DNA of 64,000 nucleotides from Methyloversatilis sp. (GCF_030698125.1 NZ_JAUYNV010000006.1:203186-267185); one strand, 5' to 3'; shown: positions 53,801-62,286, numbered from the stretch's first letter. Notes: generated from the letters alone by a model not told the origin. Made by a program: numbers and translations.

Positions 53801-56800
53801 CTGACCGGGAACTACATTCACAACGAGGTGGATTTTTCGGTTCGCTCTCGGGGTGGCCTTCCGGTCGTGTTCGAGCGCTGGTACAACGCGCAGACTCCCG
53901 AGGACGGGCCGCTCGGCTTTGGCTGGACGCATTCGTTCAACCACCAGATGCGGTTCTATGGCGTTGAAGGTGGGCTCGCCAAGGTGGGCTGGGTCAATGG
54001 CACGGGCAGGGAGCAGTTCTACTCGACCACCAGCCACGCGGGCGGGAACATCAATCCGGGCGCCGGATTGACCGCACAGGCGGGCACCTTCGCACAACTC
54101 GTTCGCCTTGCAGATGGCACCGGCCGCTACCGCGTGACGGAAACCGGCGGGCTCAGCTACACGTTCGAGTCTGTGACCGCGCCCGCGGCCGTCCAGACGC
54201 CGGCAACGGCGCCCAAAGCGCGATTGCTTGCGATTGCCGATCGGTATGGCAACACGCTGACGCTGAACTACACCGGAACCCAACTCACGAGCGTCACCGA
54301 CAGTCTCGGCCGTACCGCACTGAGTTTTACGTGGACGGGTAGTCGGATCACCCAGGCCAGGGACTTCACCCACCGCACCGTTGTGTTCGGCTATGAAGAC
54401 GGTCAAGGCAATCTCACGCGCGTACAAAATCCCAAGGGCGAGGCCAGTACCTATAGCTACTACACCCTGGCGGACGGCCCTAAGCTCGCTCACGCCATAC
54501 GCCGCCACACGAAGCCCCGCGGCAACGGCATCGAGTTCGAGTATTACGCCAGCGGCCAGGTGTTCCGGCACACGAACTTCGACACCAGCGCAAGTCTGAT
54601 TCCGGATTCCGCGCTGACCTTTCACTACAACCCGTATCGCAGGGAGTCCTGGACCGTCGACAGCCGTGGGTCCGAATCCCGGTTTGTCTTTGACCAGCGG
54701 GGCAACACCGTCAGTCAGTCCGTCGGTAATGGCGGGACCTACGTGTACGCGTACGATCATCCGACCAATCCGCACCTGCGCACGGCGATGACCGATCCGG
54801 CAGGGCGCCAGACCCGCTACACCTATACCGCCGAGGGCTACCTTGAGACGGTGGTCCAGCCGTCTGGTGCGGTGAGCGAGATGCGCGACTACACGGTGTT
54901 CGGTCAGGCGCGCCGGCTCAAGGATGCGCGCGGTAACTGGACGCTCAAGCATTTCGCCGCCAACGGCTCACTGACCGATGAGGTGCGGCTGCGAGCCGGT
55001 GTGACGCCGACGGCGGGCGTTGCGCCCGCTGCGGGCGATGTGCTGGCCTGGACCAAGTTCCAGAGCGACGAATCGGGCAATGTCACGGGTACGAAGCGGC
55101 TGCGCAGCTTCACTGGCGCCAATCTTGGCGGATTTACCAGCGGAACGGGCCCGCTGGTCACCTCCACCTTCGATGGCAACCGGTTCAACCGACTGACAAT
55201 GACCCGCGCGGGCAACCGCAACGGCCAACAGGTGGGCGAAACCACGCCCAGTTTTGGTTACGACGCACTGGGCCGCATGACCTCGGGTGTCGATGCGCGC
55301 TGGTATCCGGTCACGTTCGACTACGATCCGCTGGACCGGCTCCATAAAACCCTGGACGGGCTGGGGCAGCCGCGGGAATTCAGTTTCGACGCCAACGGCA
55401 ACCTGACGGCCCTTGAACTCGTGTCGGGCAGCAACCGTTTCGATTCGATGACCGCGGTGTTCGATGGCCAGGACCGGATGATCCGGCGCCTGGACAATGC
55501 GGGCAACCGCACGGCCTGGACTTACGACGGCGTGGGCAATGTGCTGGATGTGCAAAGCCCGGATGGCTACCGCATCGGGTTCGCCTACGATCTGGCGAAC
55601 AGGCCCTTTCTGGCGCAGGACGAACAGGGCCGCATGGTCATCACCAGCCTGGACGTGATGGGCCGGCCGCTGGCCGTGACGGACCCGACCGGTGCCGTCA
55701 CCGAATACGACTATCACGGCGATGATCAGGACGGACGGCTCGCCCGCATCCGGGTGCCCGCCATTCCGGGCCAGGGGGGCGGCCGGGCGGTGGAATTCGA
55801 CTACGACGCGGGCGGGGTCCCTACGCAAACGCGCCGGGTCAGTGCGGGGGGTGCGGCGCGTGCGAACGTGAGCTTTACCGATGCGATCGGGCGCATCACC
55901 CGATCGCTGTCCGAACCGGAGGATGGCGGGCAGCGTCTGCAGGTCTGCTACCGATTCGACGGGCTGTCGAACCTGACCGAGGTGTGGGCGGGTCCGACGA
56001 CGGACTTCAGCAGTGCCGAGTGCAATTTTGCGGACAGCACTTTAAAGCTTCAGCAGTCCTCCACCTGGGATGACTTCGGTAACGAACTGACCCGTACCGA
56101 TGCGCTGGGGCGCGTCTGGCAATTCAGGTACGACTACTACGGTAATCTGGAATCGAGCCAGACACCCGAGCAGGCCACAACGGGCGCCTGGACCACCTAT
56201 GGCTACGACCCCTCGCTGCGCGGCCTGCTCAAATCGCGCGCGGTGCCCGGCAGTGGGGCGGCGGGCCAGACGGCAAGCTGGACACGCAATCCGCTGGGCC
56301 AGGTGACGCGCGCCGAAACCAAAGACGGCAGCGGTGCAACGCTGGTTGCCTACGACTACACCTTCGATGTCGCTCACCGGCTCGAATCCGTCACCGACAG
56401 CCGGGTGGGCCGCGCCATTCAGTACGGCTGGACACCGGGCGGGCGGCTGTCGAGCATATCGCTGGGAGCCGGCGCAGGCGCAGGCACTGAGGCCGCGCTG
56501 TGGCGCTTCCAGTACGACGGCACGGGCCGGCTGACCGGCATCACGGCCCCGAACGGGCAGACCGTCGCCATGTCCCTCGATGCGACCGGCCGCCTGACAG
56601 AAAAGACCTGGCCGGATGGCGCGCGCAGCACCTACGCCTGGCACCCGGAAGGCAGTCTGGCCAGTCTGTCGCACTCGGCCGGCAGCCGGGTGCTGTTCGA
56701 ACAGAGCTTCGGGTTCGATGACTGGGGCAATCGCAACAGTTCGACCGAGACACACGACCAGACTGCGATTACCCGCGGCTACACGTTCGATGCGCGCGAC

Positions 56801-58615
56801 CGGCTCAAGACCGAAACCACGGGCGGCGTGGCACGCAGCTTCGGTTTTGACGTGTTCGGCAACCGCACGAGCCGGACCGAAGGCAGCAGCACGACAAGCT
56901 ACCTGTTCGACGCCGCGCACCAGTTGAAGGAAATCCAGGGCGCGAGCAGTGGCCGGCTGGTCTACGACCGCAGCGGCAACGTGAAGAAGTATTGCAGTGG
57001 CAGTGCCAGTGGTACGGACACTGACTGCGCGGGCACGGATGTGCTGGCCCTGGCCTGGAACGGCCTGAACCAGCTCATCCAAGCCACTAGAGCAGGTAGT
57101 TCCGAAACCTACGCCTACGACGACAGCGGCCGGCGGATCGGGAAGACAGCGGGCGCCAGCACCACGCGCTATCAGTACGACGGCCCGGACATTCTGGCCG
57201 AGTATGGCGGCGCGTCGGCCGAGCCGATTGCGCTTTACGCACACGGCGCGGGCATGGATGAGCCGCTGATGCGCCTGACCGGAGATGCGGAGTCGCCGCA
57301 GGCGCAGGTGGCGTACTACGTTCAGGACGGTGTGGGTTCCATCGTTGCAGTGGCGCAGACGCAGGACGTGGCGAATCAGGCGCGGGAACCCGGGGCCGTG
57401 CTGTCGGCCACCGGCAGCTTCTCGACGGCGAACTACCCGGTGGGCGACCTGGCCAACGGCGTGACTGTCGTGTCGGATAACGAGGGCTGGGTGGGGGTTG
57501 TGGCCCAATCTGCTGCGGTGACCCTTGCGCTGCCAGCTACCCGTGCGGTGGAACGGGTGGAACTGATGGCGGTGACCAACTATCGGCCGGCCGCCTATGT
57601 GATCGAGACCCGCAATGGCGCAGGCGCCTGGATGCAGGCCGCCGCCGGAAGTGGCACAGACTTCGCGCCATGGTCTGACGGGGCGAGCGTTCGGGCGGTC
57701 AAGAGCTTCAATCCGGTCGTTGCCAGCGAAGTGCGCGTGAGATTCACGAGCGCGACCCACGCGAGTGGCCTGGTCTGGCTGACCGAGCTTCAGGCGTGGA
57801 ACACGTCCGGGCAAACGACGGCCGCCCAGCGCTTCGATGCCTGGGGCAAACTGGAACAGGCGGCGGGCGCGGTGCCGACCTGGGGCTACACGGGACGCGA
57901 GCCTGACGCCACCGGGCTGATCCACTACAGGGCGCGTTACTACCACCCCGACATCGGCCGGTTTGTGAGCCGTGACCCGCTGGGTCTCGCGGCCGGGATC
58001 AACCCGTATGCGTACGCTGACGGGAATCCCGTGCTGTTCAATGATCCGGATGGGTTGATGGCGGCGTTGGCGTGGAATTCGGCTTCGAGCTACGTGTCGC
58101 AGAACGGCACGCGGCTACTCGACGGTACGCAGACGGTGCTCGACGTGGCAGGGCTGGTGCCGGGCTTCGGCGAGCTTGCCGACGGTGCCAACGCGCTGAT
58201 CTACCTTGGACGGGGCGACAACACGAATGCAGCCCTGTCGGGCGCGGCCATGATTCCCTTTATCGGCTGGGGCGCCACGACGGCGAAGGTTGTGGGGAGG
58301 GTGGATAATGCGGTTGACACTGCAATTCCTTCTATCAAAGCAGGCTCTGCAGGAGGCGTGACAGCGGGTAAAGCGTTTCCTCAGGCAATCAAGGACGCTG
58401 CTAACGCGGAAAATCCGTTAAAGGTCTGCGTTTTTTGCGTCCGCGAAGGTGTGGCGACGCAGGTCGATCATGCGATACCAAAGGCCCGAGGGGGCAATGC
58501 GACTTTGGATAATGCCCAGCTAGCGTGCCCACATTGCAATGCCTCGAAAGGAGCGAGAGACTTCCCCGTCAACCCGCCGCCGGGTTACTTCGGCAAATGG
58601 CCGCCGTCGCAATGA
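50819..58615 (+). CDS. Giant RHS polymorphic toxin with transglutaminase-like N-terminus and HNH tip
   Basis: 2,598 aa. Order: signal peptide 1-21; helical region; transglutaminase-like domain about 270-435, in which GNSTDQASLLISLLRASNVP occupies the catalytic block but has no Cys, while His399 and Asp427 are kept; a long unclassified region; DUF6531-type start of the RHS shell near 990 (GDPVNMLTGNYIHNEVDFS); YD repeats about 1120-2180; discoidin-like insert about 2199-2331; RHS core 2355-2420 (GYTGREPDATGLIHYRARYY, NPYAYADGNP); a Gly-rich pre-toxin stretch; a tip from ~2499 with an HNH motif: Cys2537-x2-Cys, Asp2550-His2551, Asn, Cys2570-x2-Cys2573-Asn. The tip predicts a nuclease effector. 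The RHS shell encloses it until delivery. GGAG precedes the start. Confidence 0.88.
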   Translation: MCASRSLLALIFLLASGAISAADGVGSNASPLRQLNDDVVRMARDSLGTRDFAPALAVENFTRSVINDAKVEQEQAATPSDLPAGRRLPAATGSRLAPRRGELSTLRAASLEELSRMRKSLLALGASDGVTHLDSITERVADRFDRVDALFARVENASSMGERRAAIQALTGVLQSLRAPEERPSLVPPSTMQEATPAGAPDLSRPSSVLPQYVLDSPPATHAEYALNGGALIRVAQPAPVAADAMTDCAAVATDLQDDAAGTAAAGNVSLSPQIRALAESLGHSPARILRWMHQNIAFEPYRGALKGAETVLQTRRGNSTDQASLLISLLRASNVPARYVRGTVMLTDPASTDTADGRAQRWLGTKTYQGSARYLASAGIPAGRQILNAATVGVYFDHVWVQACLPSSGYRGHALEQTGYRWLPLDPAVKDSGYESRIEVDVSLSDTDFYGPLLAGRTDKLPQEILAEKTGQQARLVEAGAALEDVMPRIRPKVTRFDVIPVTLPYQVVQFSNWSGSSSPETAVLPDQHQTKFDVRVLKNASTPWLAATLTFPRDLRKRLTVAYRPTAATQAAWNAWGGDIDALPAGSVRVVPQIRLDGTTLAEASEGTSEPLAFSHSLLMKVRHADAINGRCVKDDGTTADGPDAGTEPDYDPDVSCLNKAVYQSIKAGAYFALGVNGWQHSQAYFETILDRLSSAVSAAPTAPTPANGAAYESSVGDFLHLVLQSYIKQADEAEMFIAESRGHRSSGLYDIGLTTSTLETRYIFDIPIAVTPGGALIDFIGGLYAFTNADGSVTETPAERQARTDLARLNIYAGSALEHHIWQESMRTDAVSTVRGLQFASESSIPLRRFDKNNIGQYDTLTDASMASYKGAIEAAVTGSDGGQHGVVTVPASRIEYPDPVNPTSKWRGAVFMAENSVTGQYGAIIAGSVVAGGGYALVNPTPLNLVFTPAPSAPGSVVSFNSGQGIFTTLPGGTKGDSSWISKAGDPVNMLTGNYIHNEVDFSVRSRGGLPVVFERWYNAQTPEDGPLGFGWTHSFNHQMRFYGVEGGLAKVGWVNGTGREQFYSTTSHAGGNINPGAGLTAQAGTFAQLVRLADGTGRYRVTETGGLSYTFESVTAPAAVQTPATAPKARLLAIADRYGNTLTLNYTGTQLTSVTDSLGRTALSFTWTGSRITQARDFTHRTVVFGYEDGQGNLTRVQNPKGEASTYSYYTLADGPKLAHAIRRHTKPRGNGIEFEYYASGQVFRHTNFDTSASLIPDSALTFHYNPYRRESWTVDSRGSESRFVFDQRGNTVSQSVGNGGTYVYAYDHPTNPHLRTAMTDPAGRQTRYTYTAEGYLETVVQPSGAVSEMRDYTVFGQARRLKDARGNWTLKHFAANGSLTDEVRLRAGVTPTAGVAPAAGDVLAWTKFQSDESGNVTGTKRLRSFTGANLGGFTSGTGPLVTSTFDGNRFNRLTMTRAGNRNGQQVGETTPSFGYDALGRMTSGVDARWYPVTFDYDPLDRLHKTLDGLGQPREFSFDANGNLTALELVSGSNRFDSMTAVFDGQDRMIRRLDNAGNRTAWTYDGVGNVLDVQSPDGYRIGFAYDLANRPFLAQDEQGRMVITSLDVMGRPLAVTDPTGAVTEYDYHGDDQDGRLARIRVPAIPGQGGGRAVEFDYDAGGVPTQTRRVSAGGAARANVSFTDAIGRITRSLSEPEDGGQRLQVCYRFDGLSNLTEVWAGPTTDFSSAECNFADSTLKLQQSSTWDDFGNELTRTDALGRVWQFRYDYYGNLESSQTPEQATTGAWTTYGYDPSLRGLLKSRAVPGSGAAGQTASWTRNPLGQVTRAETKDGSGATLVAYDYTFDVAHRLESVTDSRVGRAIQYGWTPGGRLSSISLGAGAGAGTEAALWRFQYDGTGRLTGITAPNGQTVAMSLDATGRLTEKTWPDGARSTYAWHPEGSLASLSHSAGSRVLFEQSFGFDDWGNRNSSTETHDQTAITRGYTFDARDRLKTETTGGVARSFGFDVFGNRTSRTEGSSTTSYLFDAAHQLKEIQGASSGRLVYDRSGNVKKYCSGSASGTDTDCAGTDVLALAWNGLNQLIQATRAGSSETYAYDDSGRRIGKTAGASTTRYQYDGPDILAEYGGASAEPIALYAHGAGMDEPLMRLTGDAESPQAQVAYYVQDGVGSIVAVAQTQDVANQAREPGAVLSATGSFSTANYPVGDLANGVTVVSDNEGWVGVVAQSAAVTLALPATRAVERVELMAVTNYRPAAYVIETRNGAGAWMQAAAGSGTDFAPWSDGASVRAVKSFNPVVASEVRVRFTSATHASGLVWLTELQAWNTSGQTTAAQRFDAWGKLEQAAGAVPTWGYTGREPDATGLIHYRARYYHPDIGRFVSRDPLGLAAGINPYAYADGNPVLFNDPDGLMAALAWNSASSYVSQNGTRLLDGTQTVLDVAGLVPGFGELADGANALIYLGRGDNTNAALSGAAMIPFIGWGATTAKVVGRVDNAVDTAIPSIKAGSAGGVTAGKAFPQAIKDAANAENPLKVCVFCVREGVATQVDHAIPKARGGNATLDNAQLACPHCNASKGARDFPVNPPPGYFGKWPPSQ
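56584..58313 (+). repeat. RHS core duplication, copy A (within full-length gene)
   Basis: This segment of the full RHS gene is repeated nearly base for base at 59263-61004, and its last part again at 61731-62216. Divergence begins abruptly just after GTGGATAATGC, the junction between shell and tip. Confidence 0.9.
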
Positions 58616-58628
58616 GGAAACTGATCTC

Positions 58629-59096
58629 ATGAAATACCAAGCAGGCGAACATGTAGCTGTCCACTCGTCTCCGATCTGGCGTGATCGCGCAAATTTTGTC
58701 TTCGCGGCTCATCAAGGGGCGAAAGATGGGAGTAACGAGTGGGAGCAGTTATGGGGTCAAGAGGTGGCGCCGCGACGATTTGTCGTCTGCTGCATACCCT
58801 TCTTCGTGCGCGATGTTTCTCTCGGCGATGAGGTCGAAGTCGACGCCAACTTCGTGCTCAAACGCGTTGTACGCGCCTCCGGTCAAGTGACCTTCCGAGT
58901 GTGGTTCGGTGGCAAAAGCGGCGTGAACCGCCAAGAGTTGCTAAATGAGATCACGGCAATGAGCCCGTTGATGGAATGGTCATCAGAGAACTTACTTGCG
59001 CTTAGCGTGACGCAAGCAAACGCGCCACTTATAGCGGATTACCTGCAACTGCGCGAGAACGAAGGAAGGCTGCAGTACGAAACGGGCCGTAGATAG
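58629..59096 (+). CDS. DUF4265-type immunity protein for the HNH tip
   Basis: 155 aa, cytoplasmic. Beta-rich N-terminal half with VAVHSSPIWRDRANFVFAA, EVAPRRFVVCCIPFF and SLGDEVEVD, matching the DUF4265 pattern found beside RHS and CDI toxins; the C-terminal half is helical. It starts 13 bp after the RHS stop, with GAGGAAA overlapping that stop as the ribosome-binding site. It is expected to bind and inhibit the adjacent HNH nuclease tip. Base composition looks lower in GC than the RHS core. Confidence 0.78.
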   Translation: MKYQAGEHVAVHSSPIWRDRANFVFAAHQGAKDGSNEWEQLWGQEVAPRRFVVCCIPFFVRDVSLGDEVEVDANFVLKRVVRASGQVTFRVWFGGKSGVNRQELLNEITAMSPLMEWSSENLLALSVTQANAPLIADYLQLRENEGRLQYETGRR

Positions 59097-59262
59097 AAGA
59101 AGGAAGAAGTAACAATAGAGGACGTAGCAAAATGTCCCCGATCAATATGACTCCTCAGAATGCAGGCACAGCCCGAACAGGATCGCCAGCTTCCTTCCGA
59201 TTGAATCACCACCGCTCTTTCATAATCTGACCTGACAAGCCGCTTCGCGGGAGCGCCTCGCC

Positions 59263-61004
59263 AGCCGGTCGCCTGACAGAAAAGACCTGGCCGGATGGCG
59301 CGCGCAGCACCTACGCCTGGCACCCGGAAGGCAGTCTGGCCAGTCTGTCGCACGCCGCCGGCAGCCGGGTGCTGTTCGAACAGCGCTTCGGGTTCGATGA
59401 CTGGGGCAATCGCAACAGTTCGACCGAGACACACGACCAGACTGCGATTACCCGCGGCTACACGTTCGACGCACGCGACCGGCTCAAGACCGAAACCACG
59501 AATGGTGTGACACGCAGCTTCGGTTTTGACGTGTTCGGCAACCGCACGAGCCGGACCGAAGGCAGCAACACCACCAGCTACCTGTTCGACGCCGCGCACC
59601 AGTTGAAGGAAATCCAGGGGGCGAGCAGCGGTCGGCTGGTGTACGACCGCAGTGGCAACCTCAAAAAGTACTGCAGCGGCAGTGCCAATGGTACGGACAC
59701 CGACTGCACCGGCACGGATGTGCTCGCCCTCGCGTGGAACGGCCTGAACCAGCTCATCCAGGCGAGCCGGGCAGGAGCGGGAGCGGGCAGCGCCGAAACC
59801 TACGCCTACGACGACAGCGGCCGACGGATCGGGAAGACTGCAGGCGCCAGCACCACGCGCTATCAGTACGACGGCCCGGACATTCTGGCCGAGTATGGCG
59901 GCGCGTCGGCCGAGCCGATTGCGCTTTACGCACACGGCGCGGGCATGGACGAGCCGCTGATGCGCCTGACCGGAGATGCGGAGTCGCCGCAGGCGCAGGT
60001 GGCGTACTACGTTCAGGACGGTGTGGGTTCCATCGTTGCGATGGCGCAGACGCAGGACGTGGCGAATCAGGCGCGGGAGAGCGGGGCCGCGCTGACGGGT
60101 ACGGGCAACTACTCGACGGCGACCTACCCGGTGGGTGACCTGGCCAACGGCGTGACTGTCGTGTCGGATAACGAAGGCTGGGTGGGGGTTGTGGCCCAAT
60201 CCGCTGCCGTGACCCTTGCGCTGCCAGCTGCCCGTGCGGTGGAGCGGGTGGAACTGATGGCGGTGACCAACTATCGGCCGGCCGCCTATGTGATCGAGAC
60301 GCGCAATGGCGCAGGCGCATGGGTGCAGGCCGCCGCCGGAAGTGGCACAGACTTCGCGCCATGGTCTGACGGGGCGAGCGTTCGGGCGGTCAAGAGCTTC
60401 AATCCGGTTGTTGCCAGCGAAGTGCGGGTGAGGTTCACGAGTGCGACCCACGCGAGTGGCCTGGTCTGGCTGACCGAGCTTCAGGCGTGGAACACGTCCG
60501 GGCAAACGACAGCCGCCCAGCGCTTCGATGCCTGGGGCCAACTGGAACAGGCGGCCGGCTCGGTGCCGACCTGGGGATACACGGGACGCGAGCCTGATGC
60601 CACCGGGCTGATCCACTACCGGGCGCGCTACTACCACCCCGACATCGGCCGGTTCGTGAGCCGCGACCCGTTGGGTCTGTCGGCCGGGATCAACCCGTAT
60701 GCCTACGCGGACGGGAATCCGGTGCTGTTCAATGATCCGGATGGGTTGATGGCGGCGTTGGCGTGGAATTCGGCTTCGAGCTACATATCGCAGAACGGCA
60801 CGCGGATACTCGATGGTACGCAGACGGTGCTCGACGTGGCAGGGTTGGTGCCGGGGTTCGGTGAGCTTGCCGACGGTGCCAACGCGCTGATCTACCTTGG
60901 ACGGGGCGACAACACGAACGCAGCCCTGTCGGGCGCGGCCATGATTCCCTTTATCGGCTGGGGCGCCACGACGGCGAAGGTTGTGGGGAGGGTGGATAAT
61001 GCGG
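59263..61004 (+). repeat. RHS core duplication, copy B
   Basis: It begins at GCCTGACAGAAAAGACCTGG-like sequence corresponding to 56584 and runs through the discoidin insert and core to the same tip junction as copy A. Small indels include four extra codons (about 59775) coding AGAGSA instead of AGS. By eye well over 90% identical to A. Confidence 0.9.
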
Positions 61005-61327
61005 CCGATGCCGCAAGGGGGCCAGTGATCATCGGTGAAACGATGGCGCGAGTCGAACAAGCGGCGGCCAAGATACCCGGATCAAAAATCCTGAACGATA
61101 TGCCGGACTTTAGATCGATGGGCATGAATGCCGATCAGGTAACAAGCTCCATGATGCAATCCAATCGGAAGTGGATACTTGAGCAAATGCGGAGTGGACG
61201 GCAGATAATCGACATCGGAGCGGATGCGAATCGAGCAACGCCCAGCATCTTCTACCAGATGGAGCAGAACATGCTGAAAAACTATCAGAAGCTTCATCCT
61301 GAATTTAGCGGTGCTATCAGCCCATGA
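59369..61327 (+). CDS. Orphan RHS core with alternative C-terminal toxin tip
   Basis: 652 aa from the first usable start (GTG 59369); the same frame is open and homologous back to ~59263, with a stop at 59228-59230, so it has lost the signal peptide, transglutaminase-like part and most YD repeats. It keeps the discoidin-like insert (about 246-378), RHS core and pre-toxin stretch. From residue ~546 the tip is new, ~107 aa: VIIGETMARVEQAAAKIPGS, SNRKWILEQMRSGRQIIDIG and SIFYQMEQNML. I recall similar tips in other RHS proteins but cannot name the family or activity. Its stop overlaps the immunity gene (ATGA). The 166 bp before the core fragment hold no recognisable gene. Confidence 0.75.
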   Translation: MLFEQRFGFDDWGNRNSSTETHDQTAITRGYTFDARDRLKTETTNGVTRSFGFDVFGNRTSRTEGSNTTSYLFDAAHQLKEIQGASSGRLVYDRSGNLKKYCSGSANGTDTDCTGTDVLALAWNGLNQLIQASRAGAGAGSAETYAYDDSGRRIGKTAGASTTRYQYDGPDILAEYGGASAEPIALYAHGAGMDEPLMRLTGDAESPQAQVAYYVQDGVGSIVAMAQTQDVANQARESGAALTGTGNYSTATYPVGDLANGVTVVSDNEGWVGVVAQSAAVTLALPAARAVERVELMAVTNYRPAAYVIETRNGAGAWVQAAAGSGTDFAPWSDGASVRAVKSFNPVVASEVRVRFTSATHASGLVWLTELQAWNTSGQTTAAQRFDAWGQLEQAAGSVPTWGYTGREPDATGLIHYRARYYHPDIGRFVSRDPLGLSAGINPYAYADGNPVLFNDPDGLMAALAWNSASSYISQNGTRILDGTQTVLDVAGLVPGFGELADGANALIYLGRGDNTNAALSGAAMIPFIGWGATTAKVVGRVDNAADAARGPVIIGETMARVEQAAAKIPGSKILNDMPDFRSMGMNADQVTSSMMQSNRKWILEQMRSGRQIIDIGADANRATPSIFYQMEQNMLKNYQKLHPEFSGAISP

Positions 61328-61728
61328 ACGGTCAGGACTTTTTGCGAATTGCCAATGAAGCCTTCGTCCCGTTTTTGAAGGGACTCGGCTTTGTGATGGA
61401 TGAGCCTTCCATCAGTGGACGATTTTACCGTGTTAGCTTCACTGGTCCCGCTCATGCCGTCTTGGTGTCTTATGAGCCCGGCGATGACGCCCTTTTCGTC
61501 ATGGTGTTTAGTCGCAAAAATGGCGAACTGTCCGACATTGATGATCGAACGAAAACGCCGCGCCTTGCCGATCTGAATAGTCGTTATATGGCAACCGTCA
61601 CGAACGAGGAACGCACAGAGAATGAGGCGGCTTTTGAATCCGTGGCTGCGAGCGATGAAGAAGAGCGTCTCTTGCTGAAAGCCGCAAAAGAGCTTCGTGT
61701 TGTGCTTCCAAAGTATCTCGGTTCCTAA
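61324..61728 (+). CDS. Putative immunity protein of the orphan RHS tip
   Basis: 134 aa, cytoplasmic, alpha/beta. N-terminal DFLRIANEAFVPFLKGLGFVMDEPSISGRFYRVSF, middle AVLVSYEPGDDALFVMVFSRKNGELSD and a charged helical C-terminus with EERLLLKAAKELRVVLPKYL. No named family is recognised. Overlap with the tip gene by ATGA, small size and lower GC fit an immunity gene for the orphan tip. RHS core sequence resumes 2 bp after its stop, a junction typical of cassette displacement. Confidence 0.7.
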   Translation: MNGQDFLRIANEAFVPFLKGLGFVMDEPSISGRFYRVSFTGPAHAVLVSYEPGDDALFVMVFSRKNGELSDIDDRTKTPRLADLNSRYMATVTNEERTENEAAFESVAASDEEERLLLKAAKELRVVLPKYLGS

Positions 61729-61730
61729 CT

Positions 61731-62216
61731 CCAGCGCTTTGACGCCTGGGGCAAACTGGAACAGGTGGCCGGCTCGGTGCCGACTTACGGTTACACGGGA
61801 CGCGAGCCGGACGCCACCGGGCTGATCCACTACCGGGCGCGCTACTACCACCCCGGCATCGGCCGGTTCGTGAGCCGTGACCCGCTGGGACTGTCGGCCG
61901 GGATCAACCCGTATGCCTATGCGGACGGAAATCCGGTGCTGTTCAACGATCCGGATGGGTTGATGGCGGCGTTGGCGTGGAATTCGGCTTCGAGCTACGT
62001 ATCGCAGAACGGCACGCGGATACTCGACGGTACGCAGACGGTGCTCGACGTGGCGGGGCTGGTGCCGGGGTTCGGCGAGCTTGCCGACGGTGCCAACGCG
62101 CTGATCTACCTTGGACGGGGCGACAACACGAACGCAGCCCTGTCGGGCGCGGCCATGATTCCATTTATCGGCTGGGGCGCCACGACCGCGAAGGTTGTGG
62201 GGAGGGTGGATAATGC
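61731..62216 (+). repeat. RHS core duplication, copy C
   Basis: Matches 57826-58311 of copy A (end of the discoidin insert, RHS core, pre-toxin stretch) and starts directly behind the second immunity gene. Confidence 0.88.
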
Positions 62217-62286
62217 AGCGGAGGTGGCGAAGGGGGCAGGTGAGGCAAGCAGCCTTGTGAAGGCGGTTTTAGAAATTATGATTTAA
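61765..62286 (+). CDS. Second orphan RHS core with truncated tip
   Basis: 173 aa from a GTG at 61765, continuing the RHS core copy C: YGYTGREPDATGLIHYRARYY, NPYAYADGNP and the pre-toxin region. After the shell junction only about 21 residues follow (AEVAKGAGEASSLVKAVLEIMI), then TAA. No toxin domain remains, so the tip is either very short or, more likely, cut off. No immunity gene follows in the usual position. Probably a non-functional remnant that still supplies homology for recombination. Confidence 0.65.
   Translation: MAGSVPTYGYTGREPDATGLIHYRARYYHPGIGRFVSRDPLGLSAGINPYAYADGNPVLFNDPDGLMAALAWNSASSYVSQNGTRILDGTQTVLDVAGLVPGFGELADGANALIYLGRGDNTNAALSGAAMIPFIGWGATTAKVVGRVDNAAEVAKGAGEASSLVKAVLEIMI

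Noticed and set aside
56042..61060. Long open frames (634 and 673 codons) antisense to the RHS gene and its copy
   Set aside because: Both are mirror images of the duplicated RHS core; no domain or ribosome-binding site, and the plus strand has clear RHS motifs.
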